A DNA stretch of 64,000 nt from the NCBI GenBank assembly GCA_017467565.1, contig JAFUSV010000131.1, positions 1 to 64,000 of the forward strand, in the 5' to 3' direction. Positions within the stretch are counted from its first letter, which is position 1, and each line of letters starts with the position of its first letter. A program made the translations under genes and the position numbers. Below are positions 18,901-28,545 of this stretch, piece by piece. The stretch is from Prevotella sp. Lineage in GTDB: Bacteria > Bacteroidota > Bacteroidia > Bacteroidales > Bacteroidaceae. Under the pieces are notes generated by a model. It did not search any database. It had not been told where the DNA came from and saw nothing but the letters and a program-made list of their open reading frames with translations.

Positions 18901-18939
18901 CCAGATAAGGGTCTGATGCAGGCTCCGTCGCGCGTGCGG

Positions 18940-20949
18940 TCACTTCATCTTCAGGAAGCTGTCGGTACGCTGCGGGCTGTAGAGTTCCCAGAGGGAAGCG
19001 ACCGTCCAGCCCGGGGCGAAGATGTCGTTATAGAAGCCCTTGCCGTTGCGACCGTAGTCCCAGTGCGTGTGCTGCACGACCTCGGGATTGAAGCCCGGCA
19101 CGCCGATGCCACAGAGACGCTCCTTCGTGGGCAGCAACTGGTTGAGCGACGAGAAGATGACGTCGTGTATCTGCTGGAAACGCTTCTCGCCCGTCTCCTT
19201 GCCCAGCCACTCCACGATGTGCGGCAGCTCGAAGACGAAGACGTCGATGTGGTTGTTCTCTACCGACACGTTGCTCCATCCACGGCTCTGGAAGCCGAGG
19301 TCGCCCAGCATCTGTCCCTGAGCGAAGGGCACATCCCAGAGGTAATACCACGACAGGGCGAAGTAGGCAGCCTGGCGGCAGAGGTCGATGTAGTGCTGGC
19401 GCTCGGCCTTCTTGGTGACCATAGCCAGGTAGTAAGTAGCGGTGACGGCGCTGATGGCAGCCTCCTTGTCCTCGCAGTTGGCATCGAGAGTCGACGAGAA
19501 GTAGTCGCTCTTCGAGATGATGTTCTCCTCCAGATAGTCGACCGTACGCTTGGCAGCCTCCAGGTAACGCTTGTCCTTGAAGTACTTGTAGCCCATGACG
19601 AGGGTCGAGGTAGCCGACGGTGTGGAGCCGCCGGAAGCATCAACGTCCGAATGATCGTCACGATACTTGCGGGGGAAGTGGCCGTCGCTCTTCTGCAACA
19701 GCAGCATCTGGTCGAGCAGCTGGCGCATCTTCTGCTCCCACTCCTTGTGCTGGCGACCGTGCTGACGCTCATACACCAGATAGTGGAGCACGGCATAGAC
19801 GGCCTCCGACTGCTGGCGGATGCTGTGTATGCAGTCCTGGTCGGCAGGTATGCCCTGGGCAATGTGCATGTCCTCCTTGAAGTAGCCACGGGCCGTAAAG
19901 CCGTATTGCAGCCAGGAGTCGAATATCTCGTTGCCCATCTCGACCAGGCGCTGTTCGCCCGTCTTCTCACCATACTCCAGGGCATTGAATCCATTGAGCA
20001 GCACGCGGCCACAGAAGCCCAGCTGCACATGGTCTACAGGCAGGCAGTTGTCGCAACGCAGTCCGTGGCCCGAGTGATATTTCAGCTGATACTTGTCTAC
20101 ATAGCCCTTGCGGAAGTAGTTGGCCAGCTGGGCCTTCATCTCCTCGGGAGTGTAGAGCGGACGTACGGGCTGAGGGTTCAGCTGGTCCATGCACTGCTCC
20201 CATGTCTGGCTGACAAACTGGCCATAGTCCTTGGCCTCGCCCTCACGGATGATCCACGAAATGCTCTTGGTCTCGCCCTTATCCAGGCATGCAAAGGCTG
20301 TGATGGACGGAGTGAGCGTCAGTTTGCGGATGTAGCGACGGGGGGTTTCTAAATATGGATAGCCGAAGGTCAGCTTGGCTTGACCCGACTCATTGTCGAA
20401 GCCCAGGTAGCCTACTGATGTCTTGCCGCTGACGATGACCTCACCCTCCTGATGGGTGGTCAGTCCTTCGCAGGGAGCATCGAGCACTCGCATGACGGTG
20501 AGCGTACGGCCTGACTTCAGGTCGATGACACCCGTCAGGGGCGATGACAGGCGGTCTTCACGGAAGTTCCAGCTCTTCGAGGTGTGGAACGAAGGGGCTT
20601 CGCGTGGTGAACGCAGGTTCTTGTGATACCAGAAGCCGGGCAGGTAGAAGTCGCAATCGTCAGTAGCGAACGTCGTGGCAGCCATGGCACCCAGGTTGAA
20701 GTAGACACGCTCGCGGGCTGTGAGCGTGACGGTGAGCCGCTGGGCATCACCCTCACTGGTGAGCCGCTGGCTGATGGTGACCGGCAACTGCTGGCCTACG
20801 GCGGTCAGCTGCTGGCCATTGGCTTTCAGCGCATAGCTGACGGCATCGTTGCCTGGCTGTTTCAGACTCAGTTTGTAGTTCACGTCGATGGCCATAGCTG
20901 CTGTGCTACAGCCAATGAGAAATAGGCAATAAGCAAGAACTCTTTTCAT
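18940..20949 (-). CDS. Secreted alpha/alpha-toroid protein, unknown specificity
   Basis: A 669-residue exported protein starting MKRVLAYCLFLIGCSTAAMA. The first 240 residues look like a beta-sandwich. The rest is helical with paired repeats (FCGRVLLNGFNALEYGEKTGEQRLVEMG, SDGHFPRKYRDD, GGSTPSATSTLVMGYKYFK), typical of six-hairpin glycosidase folds. I do not recognise a family or catalytic pair with certainty. The start at 20949 is preferred over an upstream codon at 20979 because it begins the signal peptide. It is the last gene of the PUL B operon, 76 bp after the sialidase-like gene, and may be a lyase or hydrolase for that locus. Confidence 0.6.
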   Translation of the reverse strand: MKRVLAYCLFLIGCSTAAMAIDVNYKLSLKQPGNDAVSYALKANGQQLTAVGQQLPVTISQRLTSEGDAQRLTVTLTARERVYFNLGAMAATTFATDDCDFYLPGFWYHKNLRSPREAPSFHTSKSWNFREDRLSSPLTGVIDLKSGRTLTVMRVLDAPCEGLTTHQEGEVIVSGKTSVGYLGFDNESGQAKLTFGYPYLETPRRYIRKLTLTPSITAFACLDKGETKSISWIIREGEAKDYGQFVSQTWEQCMDQLNPQPVRPLYTPEEMKAQLANYFRKGYVDKYQLKYHSGHGLRCDNCLPVDHVQLGFCGRVLLNGFNALEYGEKTGEQRLVEMGNEIFDSWLQYGFTARGYFKEDMHIAQGIPADQDCIHSIRQQSEAVYAVLHYLVYERQHGRQHKEWEQKMRQLLDQMLLLQKSDGHFPRKYRDDHSDVDASGGSTPSATSTLVMGYKYFKDKRYLEAAKRTVDYLEENIISKSDYFSSTLDANCEDKEAAISAVTATYYLAMVTKKAERQHYIDLCRQAAYFALSWYYLWDVPFAQGQMLGDLGFQSRGWSNVSVENNHIDVFVFELPHIVEWLGKETGEKRFQQIHDVIFSSLNQLLPTKERLCGIGVPGFNPEVVQHTHWDYGRNGKGFYNDIFAPGWTVASLWELYSPQRTDSFLKMK

Positions 20950-21025
20950 ATTTATTATATTTTTAGGCACGGATGACACGGCTTTTCAAAATCTGTGTTA
21001 AATCCGTGTAATCTGTGCCAGATTG

Positions 21026-23068
21026 TTAATACTCCGTGATGGTGCCCTCGAGTAGCATGACGCGGTTCTTCACGCAGTCAGTGCCGTTGTACTTCGAGTG
21101 GGTGTAGAGCAGCCAGATGGTCTTCTCGTCCTTCTGGAACAGCGAGCTGTAGTAGGCACCCTCACCGCTGGGCAGCGACGAGAAGGGAATGGTACGCGAA
21201 CCGAAGTTGTGACCGGTATTGTCGCCGATGCACACCTGGGTGCGGTTGGTCTGCCAAACGGCTCCGTTCTGAGCCAGATGTCCGCAGACGACGACCTCGC
21301 CCGTCAGCAACTGTATGGCGTAGGGTGCACAGCCGCCACGGATGTTGTCGCACACCCAGCGGCGGTCATCGATGACCTCGTCCCAGTCACTGGAGTCCCA
21401 ATCGCCGTCGAGTGGTCGCCACGAGATGCTGGGGTTCTTGTCGCTGTTGATGCTCTCGTAGGAGAACAGGATGCCCTTGTTGCCCTGCAGCACCACCTGT
21501 ACGGGCATGCCGTCGCGCTTGCCGGGATTGTAGCTGGCACGCTTCTGCTGGGTCCACGTCTCACCATTGTCGGTAGAGCGGGCGCAGACTATCTCCTGCT
21601 GCAGGTTGTTGCGACTATTCTCCCACCAGTAGGCCTCGCTCGATACGAGCAGCTCCAGTTCGCCGCCAGGCAACTGCACAATCTGCGGTTCCCAGCAGCG
21701 GCCACGCAATACGGTGATGGGGTCGCCCCAGGTCTGACCGCCGTCCTTGGATATCATCACGAACACCTGGCAGTTCTGGTTGGTCTCGGGGTTACCGTTG
21801 GCCGACCACGTCAAGAGCACCCAGCCGTTCTGCAGGCGCACCATGTCGGGATTGGTGAAGCGGAACCAGCTGTTGGAGAGCCATGTCTTCGACTTGTCGA
21901 GTATCTTCTCGGGTGCCGACCATGTCTTACCGTTGTCGGTAGAGCGGTGCATGTAGATGTTCTGCCAGTGGTCGGTGCTGCCGGTGGTGCCGTCGCCACC
22001 GTGATAGGTGAGCAGCAGCGTGTCCTTCGACACACGGAGCACTCGCGGATACTCGGCCTGTATGTTGTCGGGATTCAGCTGCAGGGCCTGTGAGTGGGCC
22101 TGCCAGCGGATGCGGTGGTTGGGAGCCTTCACCGTGGGGTCTACGGCATAGGTGCTGTAGTCGGTCATGGTGCGTACGGTCTTCTCTATCACCTGCTCGT
22201 CGCCGTCCACGTCGGCCGTCACACGCACGTAGTAGGTGGTGCCGGGCTCCAGTCCGGTGATGTTCATCGACTTGTACTTATGTGCACTGGCATCGTCGGT
22301 CAGTATGTTGTACGACTTCATGTTGTCCTTGCTGGGACCCAACTCGAACTTCATGGTAGGCTTGCTGCCCGTGTAGCCCTCAATGTTGAAGCGGGCCTGG
22401 ATGCTCTTCTTTGTGATGGCCCAGTCCTCGGTGCCCCACGTCAGTCCCTCCAGCGTCTTGGCCAGTTTGCCAGGGCCGTAGATGAGCGACCCGTCACGGG
22501 TCTTCACGTAGAAGCGAATGCTGTATTGCATATTGGGATTCAGTCCCGGGCAGACGGCCTCGAAAGTGCCTTCGGGCAACTGAGTGCCCAGTGCCACGCG
22601 CTGCATGCTGGCATAGTTGCGGCCTACACCACTATAATTATATGCGAAGCCATACTCGGCCACCTCACTGGCAGGGATGGTCACGTCCGACACCTCGAAC
22701 GTGGCCTGACGGCTCTGCGTCTCGGTGAGCGTCACGTTGAAGTTGACGACCTTCAGCACGTGGACCTCGGCAAAAGGCTGGCAAGCCTCATCGCCATTGA
22801 CCACGACGCGCAGGTAGGTGTCGGCCGATGGTGTCACCTCGTACTCACGGCTGTTGGCGCCGCTGATGTCGGTCCACGTCGTGCCCTGGTCCGATGACTT
22901 CTGCCACTGTATGGTGCCGTAGTTCTGGCTGTTCCAGCTCAGTCGCAGCGTGGTCTTCAGGTCCTTGCGCACATAGTTGGTCACAGTGTTCTGAGCGAAG
23001 GCACAGAAGCAAAATGTAAAAATGTAAAAATGAAATAATGTAATAATTGTCAGTATTCTCTTCGCCAT
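21026..23068 (-). CDS. Sialidase-like Asp-box propeller with Ig-like N-terminus
   Basis: A 680-residue secreted protein. After the signal peptide come an immunoglobulin-like domain (TIQWQKSSDQGTTWTDISGANS) and fibronectin-like regions up to about residue 310. A six-bladed propeller follows with three Asp boxes: STDNGKTW, SKDGGQTW and STDNGETW. The fold is that of BNR/GH33-type enzymes, but the usual FRIP motif of sialidases is not evident (the matching area reads EYPRVLRVSKDTLLLTYHGG), so sialic acid is not assured as substrate. WEPQIVQLPGGELELLVSSEAYWWEN is a likely active-site stretch. It is fifth-position-plus in PUL B, after the PKD-like protein. Confidence 0.65.
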   Translation of the reverse strand: MAKRILTIITLFHFYIFTFCFCAFAQNTVTNYVRKDLKTTLRLSWNSQNYGTIQWQKSSDQGTTWTDISGANSREYEVTPSADTYLRVVVNGDEACQPFAEVHVLKVVNFNVTLTETQSRQATFEVSDVTIPASEVAEYGFAYNYSGVGRNYASMQRVALGTQLPEGTFEAVCPGLNPNMQYSIRFYVKTRDGSLIYGPGKLAKTLEGLTWGTEDWAITKKSIQARFNIEGYTGSKPTMKFELGPSKDNMKSYNILTDDASAHKYKSMNITGLEPGTTYYVRVTADVDGDEQVIEKTVRTMTDYSTYAVDPTVKAPNHRIRWQAHSQALQLNPDNIQAEYPRVLRVSKDTLLLTYHGGDGTTGSTDHWQNIYMHRSTDNGKTWSAPEKILDKSKTWLSNSWFRFTNPDMVRLQNGWVLLTWSANGNPETNQNCQVFVMISKDGGQTWGDPITVLRGRCWEPQIVQLPGGELELLVSSEAYWWENSRNNLQQEIVCARSTDNGETWTQQKRASYNPGKRDGMPVQVVLQGNKGILFSYESINSDKNPSISWRPLDGDWDSSDWDEVIDDRRWVCDNIRGGCAPYAIQLLTGEVVVCGHLAQNGAVWQTNRTQVCIGDNTGHNFGSRTIPFSSLPSGEGAYYSSLFQKDEKTIWLLYTHSKYNGTDCVKNRVMLLEGTITEY

Positions 23069-23087
23069 ATAACGATTCTCATTTTAA

Positions 23088-23120
23088 AGCCCCTCCCTTG
23101 GGGAGGGGTTGGGGTGGGCT
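23088..23120. repeat. G/C-rich REP-like palindrome
   Basis: AGCCCCTCCC...GGGGAGGGG...GGGGTGGGCT lies between the sialidase-like start codon and the end of the PKD-like gene. It shares the CCCCTCCC/GGGGAGGGG core with the borders of the array at 18354-18650. Confidence 0.7.
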
Positions 23121-23121
23121 A

Positions 23122-23637
23122 TTACTTTTTTACTTTCCTGATGGTTTCCCTGCCATCATTATATATACAGCACAGCACGTAGACACCAGGGGCCAGGCCC
23201 TCGTAGCATTGGCTGATGCTGGTAGTAGTCTTGACATGTTGTCCCTTGGCATTGAAGAGACGTATCTGCATGAGTCCCTCGGTGACGATGGGCTCTATGC
23301 CTTCGCCGGCATTGGCGATGAAGTGTACACTGACCTGGCACTGGTGGCCGTCGATGACCATGAGGTAGTAGTCGCCTACCTGGTTGACGGTCAGGGTCTT
23401 GTCGGTACCCAGTATCTGTCCGGTGGCATTGGTCCATTGATAGGTGTAAGCGCCGTCGCCACCGTCCACGCTGACATCACTGCCGATGGTGATACCACCT
23501 GTCGGTATTTCCACGCTGACGGTCTGAGCCACAGCCTTCAGCGGTGGATACTGTTCGAAACTGATGTCGATAATTGTCTGAGAGCTGACCAGCGTCGCCA
23601 TGACGCTGGTCAGCATGAGGATTAAGAATCTTTTCAT
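23122..23637 (-). CDS. Small PKD/SprB-like protein with T9SS tail
   Basis: A 171-residue secreted protein with signal peptide (MKRFLILMLTSVMATLVSSQ). It has one PKD/SprB-like domain (GGITIGSDVSVDGGDGAYTY, QWTNATGQILG, GDYYLMVIDGHQC) and a C-terminal T9SS sorting-type region (IRLFNAKGQHVKTT ... GVYVLCCIYNDG). No enzyme motif is seen. Its ATG overlaps the TGA of the FG-GAP gene (ATGA, 23634-23637), so the two are probably translationally coupled and may work as a pair on the cell surface. Confidence 0.7.
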   Translation of the reverse strand: MKRFLILMLTSVMATLVSSQTIIDISFEQYPPLKAVAQTVSVEIPTGGITIGSDVSVDGGDGAYTYQWTNATGQILGTDKTLTVNQVGDYYLMVIDGHQCQVSVHFIANAGEGIEPIVTEGLMQIRLFNAKGQHVKTTTSISQCYEGLAPGVYVLCCIYNDGRETIRKVKK

Positions 23638-25541
23638 TTCACGACTTTCTTTACGTTGCCATCGCTCATCTTCACGATGTTGACGCCCTTCTGCATGCCA
23701 GCGAGGCGCTTGCCGTCGAGGCTGTAGATGGTCAGCTCGGCAGTAGCAGCCTTCACATTGCTGATGCTCTGGGGCTGACCGTCGCCAACCACGATGTCCT
23801 GACCCTTAGCGAAGACAGAACCGCGCAGGGCAGCATTCACTGTCTGCACACCCCACTCGAAGGTGCCGTTGGGCAGCGTCAGGGTCAGCTCGGTGTTCAT
23901 GTAAGCATTACCCTCGCGCAGCACCTTGCGCACACCGTCCTTGTCGCCACCGATGATCGAGGTAGCACCGTTGTATATCTTACCTGTGGTCTTCTCCTTC
24001 AGGTAGTACTCGTAGGTGACGTTCTTCATCGAAGAAGCAGCGGCAGTCCACGAGAGCTTCACACTGTTGCCATCGACCTCAGCGGCAGGAGCGGTAGGAG
24101 CATCGGGGCGGGCAGCCACGTTCCAGGGGTTCTTGGTGAACACCATCGAACGACCCATGGGGAATTCGCTCTCGTCAGCGAAATAGGTAGCATCGCCGTG
24201 GAAGCCAGTGAACGTATAGTTCAGAGCGCCCTCCACACCATAGTCGAGGAAGAAGATGCCCTGCTCTGAGGCACCAGGAATACGCTGATAGCTGGTCAGA
24301 CCTGCAGCTGAACCGGGGAGGAACCAACCAGACTGTGTGTTGCCACTGCCATCGAGCATCTGCTCAGTCCAACCAAGATAGAACAGGTCATAGAATCCGT
24401 CACCGTTGTAGTCGATAGAACGGACACCGACATTGGTAGAGTTCAGCGGACGAATGTCCTTACCACGTGCTACGAACGAAGTGTTGTCCGTGTAGCCCAC
24501 CTCGCCATTGGAAATCTTACCCATGAGCAGCTGAGGATAGTAAGCCCAACCAGTGACAGCATCGTCGGGCGACTCACCGGTAACAAAGATGTCGGGTGTG
24601 CCGTCGTTGTTGAAGTCGGCCACATTGATGTTACCATTACCAAAGGTGTGAGCAACGCTGGTAGCCAGCTCCATATCATAGAAACCTACCTCGCCATCTT
24701 CAGTAAGGTTACCATAGGCGATGAAAGTACGTCCTACCTCGTTACCATTTTTGGTTTTAGCTTTCACATCGTCGTTATCTACGTTACCCTGCAGCAGAAT
24801 GTCGGGCTTTCCATCGTTGTTAAGGTCATAGGCACGAACAGTGCAGAGAGCAAAATCGAAGTCTACATCGCCATTACCTATCACACCCGTTTCGAGAACG
24901 TTCTTGAACTGACCGTTGCCTTGATTGATGAGCACGCCACATCCAGACTGCCTGTTAGGTCCAGTGTATTTCCAGTCATCACTACTCCAACCAATAGTCA
25001 CAATATCAGGCAGACCATCGCTGTTGAAGTCTGCAACGTCAGCAGAGCGAGGTCTCCAAAAAACTACATTATTGTCCTTGTCAAGAACAGCATAGTTGGG
25101 ATCCTTGGCAAAGCGACCGTTCTCGTCCATGAGATAAACACCAGGGAAGTCATAGCCTTCACCGGCGATAAACAGGTCTGTGAGACCATCGCCATTGAAG
25201 TCGGCGGGAATCACGGTGTTACGAATACCAAAGATTCTGTCGGCCGAAGTACCAATCTCCTGCTTGTCGTAGCTGGAGCCGTTCCACTTCAGCACCCAAG
25301 TCTTGCCATCCACTTCATACTCGTTACCTTCGCCATCGAGGAGAGTCGTCTTACCAGCAACATCCGAGTTGGGCTTGCCAGAAAACAGCAACTCCTTGAT
25401 ACCATCGTTGTTGAGGTCGATTTCCAAACCACCTGCATAGTCACCGGCCAGCGTCTGGTCAACGCTGCCAATGGTGATGTTCTGGGCATTCACGGTCATA
25501 GCCATGCCTGCCACTGCCATTAAAGTAAATAATTTCTTCAT
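23634..25541 (-). CDS. FG-GAP/VCBS propeller surface protein, T9SS tail
   Basis: A 635-residue secreted protein. After the signal peptide (ending TVNAQ) come repeated FG-GAP/VCBS blades with calcium-loop motifs: DLNNDGIKELLF, DFNGDGLTDLFI, DFNSDGLPDIVT, DLNNDGKPDILL, DFNNDGTPDIFV and DYNGDGFYDLFY. A fibronectin type III domain lies at about 480-575, and a T9SS-type tail follows (LTIYSLDGKRLAGMQKGVNIVKM). The integrin-like propeller probably binds polysaccharide or another surface protein. It overlaps the following gene by 4 bp. Confidence 0.82.
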   Translation of the reverse strand: MKKLFTLMAVAGMAMTVNAQNITIGSVDQTLAGDYAGGLEIDLNNDGIKELLFSGKPNSDVAGKTTLLDGEGNEYEVDGKTWVLKWNGSSYDKQEIGTSADRIFGIRNTVIPADFNGDGLTDLFIAGEGYDFPGVYLMDENGRFAKDPNYAVLDKDNNVVFWRPRSADVADFNSDGLPDIVTIGWSSDDWKYTGPNRQSGCGVLINQGNGQFKNVLETGVIGNGDVDFDFALCTVRAYDLNNDGKPDILLQGNVDNDDVKAKTKNGNEVGRTFIAYGNLTEDGEVGFYDMELATSVAHTFGNGNINVADFNNDGTPDIFVTGESPDDAVTGWAYYPQLLMGKISNGEVGYTDNTSFVARGKDIRPLNSTNVGVRSIDYNGDGFYDLFYLGWTEQMLDGSGNTQSGWFLPGSAAGLTSYQRIPGASEQGIFFLDYGVEGALNYTFTGFHGDATYFADESEFPMGRSMVFTKNPWNVAARPDAPTAPAAEVDGNSVKLSWTAAASSMKNVTYEYYLKEKTTGKIYNGATSIIGGDKDGVRKVLREGNAYMNTELTLTLPNGTFEWGVQTVNAALRGSVFAKGQDIVVGDGQPQSISNVKAATAELTIYSLDGKRLAGMQKGVNIVKMSDGNVKKVVK

Positions 25542-25597
25542 AAACGTTTTGGTTTTTAAAGTTAATAATAATAAGGATATCAGTAATTAGCATAATC

Positions 25598-25628
25598 GCT
25601 GGGAGCGTTTGAGCCAAACACTCCCAGC
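25598..25628 (-). terminator. Hairpin between FG-GAP and GH43-like genes
   Basis: GCTGGGAG-C-GTTT pairs with AAAC-A-CTCCCAGC (13-position stem, one mismatch, 5-nt loop GAGCC). It lies 12 bp past the GH43-like stop codon on the transcribed strand, without a T-run. It may attenuate or protect the mRNA rather than end transcription. Confidence 0.45.
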
Positions 25629-25639
25629 AATCAGTATGT

Positions 25640-26713
25640 TTACTCGAACTTAGGCGTTGCCCAGCCCTTCTCGGCCTTCACCGAGGTCTTGAACCAACCG
25701 TCTTCGGCCAGTTCTACGGGGCTGACCATCATCGGACGACGGGCATAGCCGCTCTTCATCTGGCCGTTGCCAGCCTCGGTGGCATTGTAGGCCACGAAGG
25801 CATGGGTCTGCTCAGAGTTCAGGAATACGCGCATGGGGTTGCCGGGATTCAGCATCGTCGAGCCGCTCTCTATGAGCAGTTCGCCCTTGCTGCCGTCGGC
25901 CATGCTGCTGCCACTCTTGTCTACGTAGGGACCCATGATGTCGCTGGCCTTGCCGTAGCGAATCTCGGTACCCGAGCCGTTGCTGACCGTAGCCAGCAGG
26001 TAGATCTCTGACGAGCTCTTGCGGAAGATGGCCACATCGCTCATACCGGCAGCGGCTATCTTCGTAGGCGTACCGTTCAGACTGGCACCGTTGTTCTTGT
26101 TGAGCTTCATCTTCACGATATACACACCGTCGTCGGCCGTATAGCAGAGGTAGTAGCTGGTAGACACTACGAAGAAGAAGGGGTCGGCCAGCTTGGTGGC
26201 ATTCACCTCGGCAGGCGTGAGGAACTCGCCGCGGTCGGTATAGGGTCCCTGGGCCGTAGTAGCCGAGGCAGAGCCGATGGAGTTGCCGCCTTCGAGCGTG
26301 TAGAACATCCAATAGGTAGCACCAGTCACGGCACGTGCATAGTCGGCTGACAAAGAGTTGACGCGACCTTCGCCCCAGGTGGGGTTACCCTCGGCGGTGA
26401 AACCGTCGTTGGCACGCTGCCAGGCCATCAGGTTGGTGGAGGTCAGGGCGGGACAGATGTTGGTCAGGCCCGTGCTCCACTGCGTAGTGGCCGACAGGGC
26501 TACATACATACTGGCACCTTTCACCACCGTACCACCCTCGAGCGAAGGATCGAAGACGGGGTTGCGGAAATTGTTGTTCTCTGGGTTCTGGCTGCCCTGC
26601 CACAGCACCGAGTCGATGCCGTCGCCACCCATATCGGTGCAGCTGGTCATTCCCATGGGGGCGAGTGCTCCTACGCAGAAAGCCGCTGCTATGAATTTAA
26701 TGATAGTCTTCAT
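25640..26713 (-). CDS. GH43-like five-bladed propeller lipoprotein
   Basis: A 357-residue lipoprotein (lipobox GMTSC, C25) with GH43-type blocks. FRNPVFDPSLEGG carries a candidate base D55, LADPFFFVVSTSYYLCYTADDG a candidate second Asp, and ARRPMMVSPVEL ends the domain. I could not place the acid Glu with confidence, so activity is open. The start is the ATG at 26713; an upstream in-frame codon at 26746 would translate the leader repeat. It is third in PUL B after susD, where surface glycan-binding proteins usually sit. Confidence 0.6.
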   Translation of the reverse strand: MKTIIKFIAAAFCVGALAPMGMTSCTDMGGDGIDSVLWQGSQNPENNNFRNPVFDPSLEGGTVVKGASMYVALSATTQWSTGLTNICPALTSTNLMAWQRANDGFTAEGNPTWGEGRVNSLSADYARAVTGATYWMFYTLEGGNSIGSASATTAQGPYTDRGEFLTPAEVNATKLADPFFFVVSTSYYLCYTADDGVYIVKMKLNKNNGASLNGTPTKIAAAGMSDVAIFRKSSSEIYLLATVSNGSGTEIRYGKASDIMGPYVDKSGSSMADGSKGELLIESGSTMLNPGNPMRVFLNSEQTHAFVAYNATEAGNGQMKSGYARRPMMVSPVELAEDGWFKTSVKAEKGWATPKFE

Positions 26714-26744
26714 ATAATTCTCAATTTTCAATTCTCTATTTCTC

Positions 26745-26850
26745 AATTAGAAAAGCGGAAGCAAATTCTTCACTCTTCACTTTTCACTCTTCACTTAAAT
26801 TAGAAAAGCGGTAGCAAATTCTTCACTTTTCACTCTTCACTTTTCACTTA
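26745..26850. repeat. 53-bp tandem duplication in leader
   Basis: Two 53-bp copies (26745-26797 and 26798-26850) begin AATTAGAAAAGCGG and contain TTCACTCTTCACTTTTCACT microrepeats. They sit between the susD stop codon and the start of the GH43-like gene. Confidence 0.85.
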
Positions 26851-26851
26851 A

Positions 26852-28495
26852 TTAGTACCCTGCATTCTGCGTGAGTCCCGGCCAAAGGTTGATTTCGTGG
26901 TTAGGAATAATCCAGAGGTGATTCTGCCCTACCTTGTAGTTCAGGAAGTCGGCATCGCGCTCAGCCAGCTGGTTCACCTTGGTCTGGTCGTGCAGGTCGC
27001 CCCAGCGGTCGAGGTCGAACCAGCGGGTGCACTCACCGCAGAGCTCTACCATGCGCTCGTGCTTGATCTGTTCGAGCAGGGCGTCGTAGGTCTGGAAGGC
27101 AGAGGCATTGAGGTCGGCCATATTGACGCGGCGACGTACCTTATTGATATATTCCACGGCCGTGTTGCGGTCGCCGTCCAGCTCGTTGATGACCTCGGCA
27201 TACATCAGGTAGATGTCGGCCAGACGCAGCACGCGCAGGTTGGCACCGCTGGAGTAGTCCTCGGTCTTGTTGTCGGTCTCTACGCTGGTGTACTTCTTCC
27301 AGTAGCACTTGTGGGGGAAGTCCATGCCCGGGAATCCCTCGGTGGCACACCACTCGGGCCACGTCTTGCCGTAGTAGTTGGCAGTAGCGGTCTGAGGCTC
27401 GGCGGCATCGTAGTAGAACAGGGTGTGGAACTTACGCATATCGACGTTGCCGTCCTTGTCGCGCTCCTTGTTGAACTCGTCGAGCAGCCAGTCGCGTGAC
27501 GAACCGTCGTTCCACGCGCCAGAACCGTCGCTCAGGTAGAGGCCCAGGAACTTCGGGCGCTGGTTGCCCACCTCCTTACCATTGATGAGACCATCCTTGA
27601 AGTTCACCTCGAAGAGCGACTCCTGGTTGTTCTCGTTGGCCTCGGTGAAGTTGTCCATCCAGTTGGGCACCAGGTCGTAGATGCCCAGAGCGAAGATGTC
27701 CTCCATGTTCTTCTTGGCAGCCTGCCAGTAGGCCTTGGCCTCGTCGGCATTCTGCGAGGCAGCATCCCACGGACGGTGGCACTTCATGCCAGCCAGCTGC
27801 ATGTTCATGCGGGCCATCATGCCCAGCGCACCACCCTTGGTGACACGTCCCTTCTCGGCAGCCGGCCACGATGTGGGCAGCAGCTCGGAAGCCAGGGTGA
27901 AGTCGGCCAGTGCCTGCTTGTACAGGTCTTCCTGTGTGCCGATAGGTCCGTTCTCGGTCGAGCTGGTCTGCACGGGACCCTTGCCATAGACACCGGCGAT
28001 AGCCCAGAAAGCTACGCCACGGATGAAGTAGCCCTGACCCAGTATCTGGTCGGCTTCCTTCTTCTCAAAGAGGCCGTAGCCTTTCGAGTTCATGTTGTCG
28101 ATGACCTGGTTGACGTAGTACAGGCTGTTATACATAGCCTGCCAGGGCAGGTTCAGACCCTCGTTGCCGTCGTAGTTGTAGGCCGAGATGACAAAGTTGG
28201 CATCAGCCTGGAACTCGGGGTTGGGACTCTCGCTCCATCCCTCATCGCCACGCAGAATCATGAGCACCTGGAACCAGCGGCTGAAGTAGCCGGGGCGGCG
28301 CCATGTGGAATAGGCAGCCGACAGTCCCTGATCAAACTGTTCGGTGGTCTCCCAGAAGGTATCGGCAGTCTCCTCGAAAGGATTGCTCAGGCTGAGCCAG
28401 TCGTCGCTGCACGAGGAGAACAGTGCAGGTGCTGCAGCTATGCCGCACCATACAGAACCAACTGCAAGTATATGTTTAAATCTGTTCTTAATCAT
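26852..28495 (-). CDS. SusD-family lipoprotein (PUL B)
   Basis: A 547-residue RagB/SusD protein with lipobox LFSSC (C29). Family blocks are GQGYFIRGVAFWAIAGVYGKGPV in the helical core and RVLRLADIYLMYAEVINELDGD with HERMVELCGECTRWFDLDRWGDL near the C-terminus. It pairs with the upstream SusC (50-bp gap) to capture the PUL B glycan. The substrate is unknown. Confidence 0.95.
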   Translation of the reverse strand: MIKNRFKHILAVGSVWCGIAAAPALFSSCSDDWLSLSNPFEETADTFWETTEQFDQGLSAAYSTWRRPGYFSRWFQVLMILRGDEGWSESPNPEFQADANFVISAYNYDGNEGLNLPWQAMYNSLYYVNQVIDNMNSKGYGLFEKKEADQILGQGYFIRGVAFWAIAGVYGKGPVQTSSTENGPIGTQEDLYKQALADFTLASELLPTSWPAAEKGRVTKGGALGMMARMNMQLAGMKCHRPWDAASQNADEAKAYWQAAKKNMEDIFALGIYDLVPNWMDNFTEANENNQESLFEVNFKDGLINGKEVGNQRPKFLGLYLSDGSGAWNDGSSRDWLLDEFNKERDKDGNVDMRKFHTLFYYDAAEPQTATANYYGKTWPEWCATEGFPGMDFPHKCYWKKYTSVETDNKTEDYSSGANLRVLRLADIYLMYAEVINELDGDRNTAVEYINKVRRRVNMADLNASAFQTYDALLEQIKHERMVELCGECTRWFDLDRWGDLHDQTKVNQLAERDADFLNYKVGQNHLWIIPNHEINLWPGLTQNAGY

Positions 28496-28504
28496 AATCT
28501 TGTA

Positions 28505-28545
28505 TCGTTTTTACATTATTACACTATTACATTTTTACATTTCCT
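28505..28545. repeat. TTACAT-type leader repeat
   Basis: Variants of TTTTTACATTATTACAC fill the gap between the susC stop codon and the susD start codon. Similar TGTAAAAA repeats occur near 23015-23045 and 50820-50850, both inside the signal-peptide end of coding regions. Confidence 0.65.

Noticed and set aside
18661..18916. Short frames on both strands in the palindromic element
   Set aside because: They run through a perfect 32-bp inverted repeat and mirror each other; no credible protein.
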